Source: Anaerolineae bacterium (lineage in GTDB: Bacteria; Chloroflexota; Anaerolineae; 4572-78; J111). From it: 60,031 bases of DNA. The stretch covers positions 1 to 60,031 of the forward strand of contig JAHDWA010000059.1 of the NCBI GenBank assembly GCA_023382535.1. The letters run 5' to 3'. Under the pieces are notes generated by a model, which made no database searches, was not told the origin of the DNA, and saw only the letters and a list, made by a program, of their open reading frames with translations. A program made the translations under genes and the position numbers. Shown piece by piece: positions 1 through 9,154 of this stretch; position 1 is the first letter of the stretch, and each line of letters opens with the position of its first letter.

Positions 1-1488
1 GCCGACTCCCGCCAGGTTGAACCGGGGACGCTCTTTGTGGCCTATCGCGGCGTTAACCTGGACAGCCACCGCTTCATCCCCGCTGTCATCACCCAGGGCG
101 CAGCCGCCATCATCTGCGAGTCAGCAAATGATAACCGGATACTAACTCGTTCGCAATTCACTATTGACAATTCACCGTTGACAATTATCACCGTCCCCGA
201 TGGCCGCGAAGCTCTGGCCTATCTCAGCGCCGCCTGGCATAACTTCCCGGCTCGCCGCCTGAAAATGGTCGGCATCACCGGCACCGACGGTAAAACGACC
301 ACCACCAACCTGCTCTACCACATCCTCCAAACCCGCTATAAGGTTGGGATGATCAGCACCGTCAACGCCGTGATCGGCGACCAGATGCTCGACACCGGCC
401 TGCACACCACTACTCCCGATGCGCCCGATGTGCAGCGCTACCTGACCGCGATGGTCGAAGCCGGGACGGAGGTCTGCCTGCTGGAGGTGACATCACATGG
501 TATGGCTCATCACCGCGTCACTGCCTGCGATTTCGATGTAGCCATCGTCACCAACATCACCCACGAACACCTGGACCTGCACGGCTCGCTGGAGGCGTAT
601 CGGGCGGCCAAAGCAAGCTTGTTCGAGTCGCTGGCGACAGCTCACCCTAAAGATTTACCCAAAACGGCCATTCTCAACTGCGATGATTGGTCTTTTGAGT
701 ATCTGAAACAAAAACTGGCCGCAACCGGCACGCCCTGGCTGGGCTACAGCTTATCCGGCCATCCGCAGGCTCGCCTGACCGCTCGCCATATTGTCTACCG
801 GCCTGACAAGACCCGCTTCACCGTTCGCGGGCCTCAGTCCACCTTCACCGCCGAAACTAACCTGGTCGGCGACTACAATGTGAGCAACTGCCTGGCTGCG
901 GCTACGGCAGCGCTGGAAATCTTCGGCCTCTCTCCGGCGCAGGTCCAGCAAGGCATTGCCGCTTTACCCGGCGTGCCGGGGCGAATGGAGCGGATTCACG
1001 AGGGCCAGCCTTTCATGGCCGTGGTAGATTTTGCCCACACACCCAACGCCCTGCGCCGTTCACTGACCGTAGCCCGCACCTTGACCTTGGGCCGGGTGAT
1101 TGCCGTTTTTGGCTGCGCCGGGCTGCGGGATGTCGAAAAACGGGTTATGATGGGCCGCATTGCTGCTGAATTGGCCGATCTGACGATTATCACCGCCGAG
1201 GATCCGCGCACCGAGAATCTGGATGCCATCATCGCCGCAACAGCCGAGGCAATGCTGGCCGCCGGGGCAGTGGAAGGCCGGTCTTTTGAACGCGTGCCCG
1301 ACCGGGGCCGGGCGATTTATCGGGCTGCCCAATTGGCCGGCCCGAACGATGTTGTGCTTGCCTTTGGCAAAGGTCATGAGCAGAGCATGTGCTTTGGCGA
1401 GACCGAATATCCCTGGGATGACCGGCAGGCGATGCGCTCGGCCTTGCGCGGGGAACCACTACTAACACTGCCCACCGCCGAAAAGTGA
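1..1488 (+). CDS. murE: UDP-N-acetylmuramyl-tripeptide synthetase (MurE-type Mur ligase), 5' end cut by the window
   Basis: ATP-dependent cytoplasmic ligase that adds the third amino acid to UDP-MurNAc-L-Ala-D-Glu in peptidoglycan synthesis. The frame is open back to base 1, where DSRQVEPGTLFVA matches the MurE N-terminal domain, so the gene begins upstream and GTG at 37 is not the start. In the visible 495 residues the ATP loop GITGTDGKTTT lies near residue 91, followed by TTTTPDAP, EVTSHG and HLDLHGSLEAY; the C-terminal domain has AEDPRTEN and AFGKGHEQ. The substrate-specificity motif reads EDPR rather than the DNPR of meso-diaminopimelate enzymes, so the third residue (Dap, Lys or Orn) cannot be fixed. 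Residues 41-62 look like an in-frame insertion made of tandem 14-base words. Identity as a MurE-type ligase is secure; substrate is not. Confidence 0.9.
   Translation, partial: ADSRQVEPGTLFVAYRGVNLDSHRFIPAVITQGAAAIICESANDNRILTRSQFTIDNSPLTIITVPDGREALAYLSAAWHNFPARRLKMVGITGTDGKTTTTNLLYHILQTRYKVGMISTVNAVIGDQMLDTGLHTTTPDAPDVQRYLTAMVEAGTEVCLLEVTSHGMAHHRVTACDFDVAIVTNITHEHLDLHGSLEAYRAAKASLFESLATAHPKDLPKTAILNCDDWSFEYLKQKLAATGTPWLGYSLSGHPQARLTARHIVYRPDKTRFTVRGPQSTFTAETNLVGDYNVSNCLAAATAALEIFGLSPAQVQQGIAALPGVPGRMERIHEGQPFMAVVDFAHTPNALRRSLTVARTLTLGRVIAVFGCAGLRDVEKRVMMGRIAAELADLTIITAEDPRTENLDAIIAATAEAMLAAGAVEGRSFERVPDRGRAIYRAAQLAGPNDVVLAFGKGHEQSMCFGETEYPWDDRQAMRSALRGEPLLTLPTAEK
155..186. repeat. Tandem 14-base words inside murE
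   Basis: Two consecutive units, aattcactattgac (155-168) and aattcaccgttgac (169-182), then aatt. They are translated in frame within the N-terminal domain of the Mur ligase, at a place where the family normally has a short loop. Base composition is more AT-rich than the surrounding gene. Confidence 0.6.
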
Positions 1489-1590
1489 GCAACACGGTTT
1501 TGATTTTAACTGAGACGTGTTAAACTACCGTTACGACTCAAGTATCTGGTAACGCCCTGCGTTCCAGGTTTTTTTTGCAGGTACAACTCT

Positions 1591-4500
1591 ATGCGCAAAC
1601 TGATACCGCTCCTTCTCTTCTCGATTTGTCTGTTCTTCAGCCTGACCTTCTTTATGGCAGGCCCTCTTTCCGCTCAAGAGCCGGAACCAGCGCCCCCCAA
1701 AAGCTCAAACCCTCTGCCGACACCCCCTGCCAGCGAAGCAGCATCTCCCCAGTTAGCCATAGATCGAACCTTACTGGCCAAAATTGAACCACAACTCTTA
1801 AAAAGGCTGCTCCAACCTGGCTCTGAGCCGGCGCCTTTTATCGTTTATCTCAAAGCCACAACCAACCTCTCCGCGGCCGTTAGTGCGGCCACATCGGGCC
1901 TCAGCTCGCAGCAGGCGGCCGATCCCCTGGTTACGCGGGCGGCCATCGTTAATGCCCTGCAGCAGACAGCCCGTGACAGCCAGGCAGGGGTGCTTCAAAC
2001 TTTAAGCAGTCCCCCGGCGACCGGAAACCTAAGCGGTCAGGGGCAAGCGACTCCTGCTACCGATATCCGGCCCCTGTGGATTATTAACGCCGTGGCAGCC
2101 AAGGGGTCACTTGAAACAATCCTCGCCCTGGCCGCCCGGCCCGATGTGGAAATTGTACGGCTGGATAAAGAAGTAAAACTGGAAGAAACGGAAGGTTGGA
2201 AGGATGGGAGGATGGTAAAAACTTTCCAACCTTCCAACCTTCCCTCCCTCCAATCCTCCTCAGAGTGGGGTGTTTCCAAAATTCGGGCTGCTCTGGTCCA
2301 TCAGGCGCTGGGGATTACAGGGGCAGGGATTGTGGTTGCTAATATTGACTCCGGGGTTGACTGGCAGCATCCGGCGCTGCAAAGCAAGTATCGAGGTTAT
2401 ACCGGCCCCGGTAAATTACCCCAACATCTGGGCAACTGGCACGATGCGACGGGCGAGGGAGCCGCCTATCCGGTAGACGGCAACGGGCATGGCAGCCACA
2501 CCATGGGGACGATGGTCGGTGCGAATGGGCTTGGCGTCGCGCCCGGAGCGAAATGGATTGCCGTCAGAGCCTTTGATAGCAGCGGTGGAGCCCAAAACAG
2601 TTGGTTGCATAGTGCCTTCCAGTGGGTCCTGGCGCCAAACGGTAACCCGGCCCTGGCCCCCGACGTGGTCAACAACTCCTGGGGCACTGATCTGGGCAGC
2701 AGCACTGAGTTTCAGGCCGATGTTCAAGCTTTATTGAGCGCCGGCATTTACCCGGTGTTTTCGGCCGGCAATAATGGCCCTGCTGAAGAAACTGTTACCT
2801 CACCCGGCAGTTTGAACATTGCTCTGGCTGTTGGGGCAACCGATATCAACGACGAAATTACCTTCTTTTCCGGTCGCGGCCCTTCACCCTGGGGCAAAGT
2901 AAAGCCAGAAATTTCCGCCCCCGGCAAAGACATACGCTCCACTTTACCCGGCGGCGCCTATGGCCTGCTGGACGGAACTTCAATGGCCGCCCCGCACGTC
3001 GCCGGGGTCGTCGCCTTGATGCTGCAAACTGCGCCGGCGCTGGCCACCAATCTCAACAGCATCTCTTCGACATTGCTTTCTACGGCCATACCGCTGGGCA
3101 GCCCTATTCCCAACAATGATTATGGCTGGGGCCGGGTTGACGCCTATAATGCCGTTATGGCTGTCGGCTCATTCGGCACAATTCAGGGCGCCGTGACCCA
3201 TGCCGGCTCGCCCATCGGCGGCGCAACAATCCAAATCGCGCGGCATGGCGGCCCGGCTATTTACACAACCTCGCAGTCCAATGGAACGTATCGGCAAGGT
3301 GTAACTTCTGGCACTTATGATGTCACTGCTTCCGCTTTTGGCTATTTTCCCGTGACGGCTTTCGGCCTCAGCGTAACCAACCAAACGCCAACCATCCAAA
3401 ATTTTAACCTGAATCCCCAACCCACCGGCAGGCTGGCCGGCTTTGTACGCGAAGCTGGCACAGGGAAGCCGCTGGTTGCTTCGATCACCATCGAAGGAAC
3501 CCCTGTCCGCGCCACTTCCAGCGCCAACGGCAGCTACAGCTTAACCTTGCCGGAGGGTACGGGAATTTACACCGCCACCGTTGTTGCCGCTGCCCATCGT
3601 ATTACTCAGGCAGTCAGCTTGAGTATCAACGATGGTGGCGTTACTACCCAGGATTTCTGGCTGCCTCCCGCGCCCAAGATTCTGCTGGTGGATAGCGGCC
3701 GTTGGTACCAGGAAAGTAAAATAAGTTACTACCAGCAGACTTTAACTGAACTGCGCTACGCTTATGATACCTGGACAATTGCCAAGCCTTTTGACACCCC
3801 TAATGATGTCCCTGTAACCAGCACCCTAACCGCTTACAACATTGTTATCTGGTCGGCGCCGCTTGATTCGCCCGGCTATGTGGGCGCCGACCTCCCCCTG
3901 CGTGGCTTTCTCCAGCAGGGGGGTAAGCTGTTACTCAGTGGGCAAGATGTGGCCTTTTTCGATGGCGGCGGTTCGATATTTGGGGAGTTGCCTTACTTCA
4001 GAAGTTATCTCAAAGCCCACTTTTTGCAGGAAAGCAGCGAGGTTTTCTCGACGACCGGGGTGGCCGGCAGCCCATTTGCCGGTTTGACCCTGACCCTGGC
4101 CGGCGGCGACGGCGCTAATAACCAATACCGCCCTGATGTGATCGAAAACCTGAATCGGGACTTTGCTCAAGATTTGGCGGCTTATGGAAGTCAGGCCGGG
4201 CTGGCCGGGATGTATATCGGTCTGTGTGTGCCCTACCGGGCTGTTTTTCTGCCTTTTGGCTTTGAGGCCATCAACAGCCGGGCCGACCGCAGCCAGGCCA
4301 TGCAGCGGACCATTGACTGGTTGGTGCAAGCGCCCGCCCCCGCCTCGGTCGAACTTACGCCGACCGAGCAAATCTTGGTAGGCAACTTCGGCACGGTAGT
4401 TTCGCACACGGTCCGGGTACGCAACGTCGGGGCCAACCCGGCCACCTTTAACCTGTCTGCCAGCAGCGGGACGCCTTATAACTGGCCGGTTAATCCTGCG

Positions 4501-6069
4501 CCGCCCCCGACTCTCTCTTTAGCCTCTTGCCAATCTCAGACCATTACTATGGGGGTGCGAATTAACGTCAGCAATAGCTGGCATGTCTCCGATACCCGCA
4601 CCCTGACCGTTCAAGCGGCCGGCAATCCATCTATCAACGCCAGCGCCATACGCACCAGTAAAAGTCCGGCCCCGGTGTTACTGGTGGACGACGACCGTTG
4701 GACCAGCTTTGCCGCCGCCTACAAAACAGCCCTGGAAGCCAACAGCATTCCTTACGATTACTGGCTGGTGCCCAAATCCTGGAACGGTGCAGTCCCGCCC
4801 AGCCCCTCCCTGGCCACGCTGCAAATGTATCCGCTGACCGTTTGGTACACCGCCTATGATTGGTTTCAACCTTTAACCACGAGCGAAGAAGACCGCCTGG
4901 CGGCTTATCTCAACGGCGGCGGCCGGCTGCTATTGAGTGGTCAAGATTATATTTATGGATTGCCGGGCCATCAGCCCAGTTCCTTTGCCCTAACCTACCT
5001 GGGAATACTGGCTCACACCGAGGATTACAGCAGCAGCCTCGTCGTGGGCCGGCGAGGCAGCCCGGTCGGCACGCAGCTCGGCCCTTATCCCTTGACCTTT
5101 CCCCCGGGTTACGATAATTTTACCGATGCCCTAACCCCGACCACAGCGGCCCAAATCGCGACCGTTGGCCAGGCGGGTCAAGCTAACAGCTTGACTCACC
5201 GGGGCATCGGGCCAGGCGGGCAGGCGTGGCATACTAACTTTATGGGCTTTGGCCTCGAAGTGCTGGACCCCAGCGACCGGGCCAGGCTCCTGCAACGTTC
5301 CCTGGGCTGGCTCAATTGGCTGGGCAGTTCGACGGTAACGCCGAGCGTCTCGTCCTCCCTGGATGGAGCGGATATTACTTACAGGGCTGTCTTAATCAAC
5401 GATGGCTGGGCCGATTTACCCGCCGCCGTCTTCACTGCCACCTTTCCCTCTGAATTAACCCCAGGAGCGGCTTCGCCGGAAATGACTTCAAGCGGAGGAA
5501 ATCTGATCTGGCGCGGGCCGCTGCCCAGAAACCAACCTAAAGTGTTGACCTACACCGCCAGCCTGGCCGGCTCTCTGCCCTTGGGGACGACCGTCCGCCA
5601 GGTGAGTTGGCTGGCGTATCCCGATCATCGTATCCTATTTGACCGGGTCGCCGAGGTGCGGGTCAATTTCCCAGACCTGAGCCATTCTACCTTCTCGGTC
5701 AACCCGGCCCAGAGGGTCGAAGTAGGGAATGTTTTAAACTACACCCTGGTCTTAAAAAATGACGGCCTGGTAGATGCCCCGGCAGTGACAACGACCCACG
5801 TTATTCCACCCGCATTGCAGCTCCTTGGGATTGACCCGCCCAGCCAGGGCGCGCTTATCAGCAATGGCAAAAGCTTCACCTGGACGACCAGCCTGCCGAA
5901 AAATCAAAGCGCCACATTGACCTATCGGGCTGTAATTAGCTATCAAACCAGCAGCAGTATCAGAAACAGCGCCACCGTTGACGATGGTCTGAATGATCCG
6001 TTCACCCTGACCACTCAGGCCGACTTCAAGGTTTTGCCCATTTATTTACCCGTCATCCAGCGGAAATAG
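1591..6069 (+). CDS. Large secreted S8 (subtilisin-like) serine peptidase with amidotransferase-like and DUF11-like modules
   Basis: A 1492-residue exported protease. It has a signal peptide (MRKLIPLLLF... ending near LSAQ, about residue 29), a pro-region to about residue 225, then the S8 catalytic domain with Asp253 (NIDSGVD), His300 (GNGHGSHT), the oxyanion SAGNNGP and Ser464 (GTSMAAPHVAG). Two carboxypeptidase-regulatory-like beta-sandwiches follow (about 530-690). Two copies of a class I amidotransferase-like fold come next (ILLVDSGRW near 695, VLLVDDDRW near 1030; both with GG-KLLLSGQD-type cores), each followed by a beta-sandwich, then DUF11-like repeats. The C-terminus is PIYLPVIQRK, a short tail also found inside the next secreted protein. 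Residues about 198-225 are an in-frame palindromic insertion between pro-region and catalytic domain. ATG at 1591 has an AGGT upstream. Substrate unknown. Confidence 0.88.
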   Translation: MRKLIPLLLFSICLFFSLTFFMAGPLSAQEPEPAPPKSSNPLPTPPASEAASPQLAIDRTLLAKIEPQLLKRLLQPGSEPAPFIVYLKATTNLSAAVSAATSGLSSQQAADPLVTRAAIVNALQQTARDSQAGVLQTLSSPPATGNLSGQGQATPATDIRPLWIINAVAAKGSLETILALAARPDVEIVRLDKEVKLEETEGWKDGRMVKTFQPSNLPSLQSSSEWGVSKIRAALVHQALGITGAGIVVANIDSGVDWQHPALQSKYRGYTGPGKLPQHLGNWHDATGEGAAYPVDGNGHGSHTMGTMVGANGLGVAPGAKWIAVRAFDSSGGAQNSWLHSAFQWVLAPNGNPALAPDVVNNSWGTDLGSSTEFQADVQALLSAGIYPVFSAGNNGPAEETVTSPGSLNIALAVGATDINDEITFFSGRGPSPWGKVKPEISAPGKDIRSTLPGGAYGLLDGTSMAAPHVAGVVALMLQTAPALATNLNSISSTLLSTAIPLGSPIPNNDYGWGRVDAYNAVMAVGSFGTIQGAVTHAGSPIGGATIQIARHGGPAIYTTSQSNGTYRQGVTSGTYDVTASAFGYFPVTAFGLSVTNQTPTIQNFNLNPQPTGRLAGFVREAGTGKPLVASITIEGTPVRATSSANGSYSLTLPEGTGIYTATVVAAAHRITQAVSLSINDGGVTTQDFWLPPAPKILLVDSGRWYQESKISYYQQTLTELRYAYDTWTIAKPFDTPNDVPVTSTLTAYNIVIWSAPLDSPGYVGADLPLRGFLQQGGKLLLSGQDVAFFDGGGSIFGELPYFRSYLKAHFLQESSEVFSTTGVAGSPFAGLTLTLAGGDGANNQYRPDVIENLNRDFAQDLAAYGSQAGLAGMYIGLCVPYRAVFLPFGFEAINSRADRSQAMQRTIDWLVQAPAPASVELTPTEQILVGNFGTVVSHTVRVRNVGANPATFNLSASSGTPYNWPVNPAPPPTLSLASCQSQTITMGVRINVSNSWHVSDTRTLTVQAAGNPSINASAIRTSKSPAPVLLVDDDRWTSFAAAYKTALEANSIPYDYWLVPKSWNGAVPPSPSLATLQMYPLTVWYTAYDWFQPLTTSEEDRLAAYLNGGGRLLLSGQDYIYGLPGHQPSSFALTYLGILAHTEDYSSSLVVGRRGSPVGTQLGPYPLTFPPGYDNFTDALTPTTAAQIATVGQAGQANSLTHRGIGPGGQAWHTNFMGFGLEVLDPSDRARLLQRSLGWLNWLGSSTVTPSVSSSLDGADITYRAVLINDGWADLPAAVFTATFPSELTPGAASPEMTSSGGNLIWRGPLPRNQPKVLTYTASLAGSLPLGTTVRQVSWLAYPDHRILFDRVAEVRVNFPDLSHSTFSVNPAQRVEVGNVLNYTLVLKNDGLVDAPAVTTTHVIPPALQLLGIDPPSQGALISNGKSFTWTTSLPKNQSATLTYRAVISYQTSSSIRNSATVDDGLNDPFTLTTQADFKVLPIYLPVIQRK
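2190..2260. repeat. In-frame palindromic repeat in the S8 protease gene
   Basis: ggaaggttggaa (2190-2201) is the exact reverse complement of ttccaaccttcc (2224-2235), which is repeated again at 2232-2243. Flanking words (gggaggatgg; ccctccctcc) extend the imperfect pairing. The stretch is read as GWKDGRMVKTFQPSNLPSLQ, a low-complexity linker with no resemblance to the family. Confidence 0.75.
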
Positions 6070-6532
6070 GGTGCGACTGACTCTATCCAGCATTTTTCTG
6101 CCACAAATTTCCCCAATATAACCCTCACACTTAACTTTCGATAGGGGATACATTCCACAAATTTCGGAAACAGAACCCTGTCTCCAATTAAAATACACGC
6201 GGACAATATTACCCCATTGTCAAAGCAGCCCAAATGTGATAATATTGTGAAAGAAAGCACTAATTCCCTTGGTAAAAACTATTGAACGATGCAGTTCAAA
6301 AGAACACCCCTTTTTGATATCCCAATGTAACAAGTAACTCCGCTCCAAATACCCTTTCCCTACTAACCCTCTCATATCATTTTCAACTCCAGCGGCAAAA
6401 ACGGTGGTGCTCATCTCGGCATAGGTTATTAAACAAAAGAATTCAAAATCATCGCCATTGAGTGAGCATCGAGCAATGGACGCTGCGATTCTTTGACGAT
6501 GCTAAAAGCAATTTCGCATCGGGAGAGTAAAA
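6070..6532. other. Gene-free stretch between the protease and the beta-propeller gene
   Basis: About 460 bases, visibly more AT-rich than the neighbouring genes. Short open frames on the minus strand have no ribosome binding site or recognisable domain. I see no tRNA, no strong hairpin with a U-tract and no convincing promoter; a weak TTGTCA with TAATAT 17 bases downstream lies near 6217-6245. Confidence 0.5.
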
Positions 6533-8338
6533 ATGAAACGTCTTTTTCGAATTTTCATCGTGACAGGATGGGTTACAGTCTTAATTGCGGTAGTGACCAC
6601 GCTGGTCTTTATCTCTCCACCAGCCCGCGCGGCCGGACCGTGGTACGTCCATCCCGACGGCAGCAACGGCAATACCTGTCTCAACCCTGCCCCTCGCTAC
6701 ATCCCCATTAGTGGGGTCATTACCCCTATCATTTCCTTTAATGCTGGCGACCAGGTGTGTAAACTCAGCAAATACGCCGGCAATCCGGTCCTCCCCATAG
6801 GCCCAAATGGGGCCTGGGACGATGTCGAGATCGGGGATCCTACTGTACTCAAAGAAGACAGCCTCTATAAGATGTGGTATGCCGGTCATGATGGAGCTAC
6901 CTCGCGGATTGGCTACGCTACGTCGCCCACCGGCCTGACCTGGACCAAATACGGGAGCAATCCGGTCTTATCGTCGAGTGAGAGTTGGGAGATAGGAGGG
7001 ATCGTCGGGGCCAGCGTCATCTCCGATACCGGCCTTTACAAGATGTGGTACACCGGATTCGATAGCAGCGGGATTGGTCGGATTGGTTACGCTACTTCCC
7101 CTGATGGAGTCGCCTGGACGAAGTACGGGGGCAATCCAGTGCTGGACATTGGGCCTGCGGGTAGCTGGGAAGATACCGATGTTCTGGGGCCGACAGTACT
7201 AAAGGAAGGCAGTGTTTATCATCTGTGGTACGACGGCAATGACGGGGCCGGGCAGAGTGCGCACCGCATCGGGCATGCCACCTCCACCGACGGCGCCACC
7301 TGGAGTAAAGACCCGGCCAACCCGGTGTTGGATCTCGGTCCGCCCGGTGGCTGGGACTGGTTGAGCGTGTACAGCCCCTATGTGGTCAAACTTGGGACAC
7401 AATACATGCTCTGGTACTCGGGCAAGACTTTGCCGCTGGCCTGGCAAACCGGCTACGCCCTGTCAAACGATGCCACAAATTGGACCCGACAGCAGATGCT
7501 TATCTCCGAAGGCGCCCCTGGCGCGTTTGACGATGCTTCTGCCGATTATCCCAGCGTCATCGTCGAAGGAAGCAGCTTCAAAATATGGTACTCCGGTCTC
7601 AAGGATGGAGGATCATACACGATTGGCTTTGCCACGGCTGAAATTTGTAACACTGCCTCGTTGGCCAACTCAGTTTACTTACCCGCTATCCTAAAAAGCA
7701 GTGGCGGTTCCTGTCCGGCCTACTACACCGATGACTTTAGCAACCCCGGCAGCGGCTGGTCGGTTAGCGATAACAGTCAGCGGAAGTTCGGTTACGTAGG
7801 TGGGCAGTACCAGATCTGGGTTAAGGTACCATTCACAGGTTGGAGCGTCACCCCGGGAGCCAAAGCAACCGACTTCACTGCTTCTGTCAGCGCCCGCCGA
7901 GCCAGTGGCAACACTGGAGGATACGGCATTATCTTCGGCATTAACGAGGATTGGAGTGAGTGGTACGAGTTTGACATCGGCCCGAATAATTACAGTATCT
8001 GGAAATATAACAACGGCATCTGGACTGCCCTGCGGAATTGGACTTCTTCACCTTACGTAAAAACCGGGACCAATTGGAATCGGCTGAAGGTAATTCGCGG
8101 TGGAAGCAGTATTTCCGTCTATGTCAACAATCAGCTTCTAGCTACCCTTACCGACGGCAGTTTCACTGGCCTGAGACGAATTGGTCTCACAGCAGGTTCC
8201 TCCAGTGTGGGCAATGATACCCGTTTTGACAATCTCTCACTTTATCCGGCCAGTTGTGGTGTAGGTGCTGCCGAGACTGGTTTCGAAATGGGAGAACCGG
8301 GAGTTTATGAAGCGCCAGCGCCGCCGGGGCTGGAATAA
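6533..8338 (+). CDS. Secreted protein: glycosidase-like beta-propeller plus C-terminal concanavalin-like domain
   Basis: 601 residues with a signal peptide (MKRLFRIFIVTGWV..., cleavage after about ARA). WYVHPDGSNGNTC just after the signal resembles the start of secreted beta-helix proteins. From about residue 80 there are five repeats of about 60 residues, each with a GNPVL strand, a W-D acidic strand, a YKMWYxG core and RIGYATSPxGxxW, as in GH32/GH43/GH130-like five-bladed propellers. VYLPAILKS (about 379-387) then links to a jelly-roll of the LamG/DUF1080 type (DDFSNPGSGW ... YVNNQLLATL ... RFDNLSLY). No catalytic acids can be assigned with confidence, so carbohydrate binding or cleavage is inference. 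The start ATG at 6533 is preceded by gggagag. Confidence 0.75.
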   Translation: MKRLFRIFIVTGWVTVLIAVVTTLVFISPPARAAGPWYVHPDGSNGNTCLNPAPRYIPISGVITPIISFNAGDQVCKLSKYAGNPVLPIGPNGAWDDVEIGDPTVLKEDSLYKMWYAGHDGATSRIGYATSPTGLTWTKYGSNPVLSSSESWEIGGIVGASVISDTGLYKMWYTGFDSSGIGRIGYATSPDGVAWTKYGGNPVLDIGPAGSWEDTDVLGPTVLKEGSVYHLWYDGNDGAGQSAHRIGHATSTDGATWSKDPANPVLDLGPPGGWDWLSVYSPYVVKLGTQYMLWYSGKTLPLAWQTGYALSNDATNWTRQQMLISEGAPGAFDDASADYPSVIVEGSSFKIWYSGLKDGGSYTIGFATAEICNTASLANSVYLPAILKSSGGSCPAYYTDDFSNPGSGWSVSDNSQRKFGYVGGQYQIWVKVPFTGWSVTPGAKATDFTASVSARRASGNTGGYGIIFGINEDWSEWYEFDIGPNNYSIWKYNNGIWTALRNWTSSPYVKTGTNWNRLKVIRGGSSISVYVNNQLLATLTDGSFTGLRRIGLTAGSSSVGNDTRFDNLSLYPASCGVGAAETGFEMGEPGVYEAPAPPGLE

Positions 8339-8357
8339 CAACCTGTGAAGACGTGAT

Positions 8358-9125
8358 CTATTCCAAATCAGGATACCCCGGCTCCGGCTTATATCCCGCA
8401 ATCAAGTCGGCCAAACGGCGGTGGCTGCGGATCAAGCTGGCGCTGACCAGCGTATCCAACTGGAGATAATCAACCAGGCGGCGGGCTTCGGCAATACCGG
8501 CGCGAAAGGACTCCAGCTTCTGCCGGCGTTCCTCCGGTGTGGGCCGGTCGAACATATCCACCAGGGCCAGGTATTCGTCCTCAAGGTTAGTCGCGCTAAC
8601 AAAACGATAAGCTCCTTGCCAAAAAGCTTCCAACTCGGAACGGGGAATGGCCGGGATTACCTCGATAATTTGGAGCGAGCCAAACGCCGCGACAATGGCC
8701 GGGTAATTGCGGATACGCTGCCGCGCCAACTCGTCCAGCGCGGCAAAAGCCGGTCCCGGCCCGATATGTCGGAATTGCAGCCAGGTCTCACGCCGCCACA
8801 GGTGCTTTGAAACCTCGTCCACGCACAGGTGGCACAAAAAACCCAGGGCAAACGCCTGGGCTTCCGGCGAAAGCTGGGCAAAGGGCCGGCCCAAAAACTC
8901 CGCCTGCTGTTCTAAAAAAGCGGCGCTGCGATGAGAAGCCATCAACTCGTAATCGCCGAAGCGATCAAAAAAGTGGGTGTCCCGCTGGGCCAGGGTGGGC
9001 GAGAGTTTGTCCACATCGGGCGCGAGGCAGCCAAAACAGAACTGGCCGTAGTAGGGCTGCCAGAGGCCGGGCAGCTCCGGCCAGATTTTTTCAGCAACCA
9101 GAAAGTGAGTATTAAAAGGGGCCAT
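8358..9125 (-). CDS. Zn-dependent phospholipase C-like protein
   Basis: 255 residues. The N-terminus MAPFNTHFLVAEKIW, then FGCLAPDVD, THFF and GFLCHLCVDEVSKHLW, give the His/Asp pattern of the Zn_dep_PLPC fold (bacterial phospholipase C alpha-helical domain). No signal peptide is visible, so an intracellular role is possible. In Chloroflexota and Firmicutes such proteins are usually annotated only by this domain, and lipid hydrolysis is unproven. It lies 29 bases after the SWIM gene on the same strand and converges on the propeller gene. Confidence 0.7.
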   Translation of the reverse strand: MAPFNTHFLVAEKIWPELPGLWQPYYGQFCFGCLAPDVDKLSPTLAQRDTHFFDRFGDYELMASHRSAAFLEQQAEFLGRPFAQLSPEAQAFALGFLCHLCVDEVSKHLWRRETWLQFRHIGPGPAFAALDELARQRIRNYPAIVAAFGSLQIIEVIPAIPRSELEAFWQGAYRFVSATNLEDEYLALVDMFDRPTPEERRQKLESFRAGIAEARRLVDYLQLDTLVSASLIRSHRRLADLIAGYKPEPGYPDLE

Positions 9126-9154
9126 CGGCGGTTGAAAGATTGAACGTTGAAACG

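Noticed and set aside
6042..6414. Minus-strand small frames in the 6.1-6.4 kb gap
   Set aside because: No ribosome binding site, no similarity recognised, AT-rich intergenic composition.
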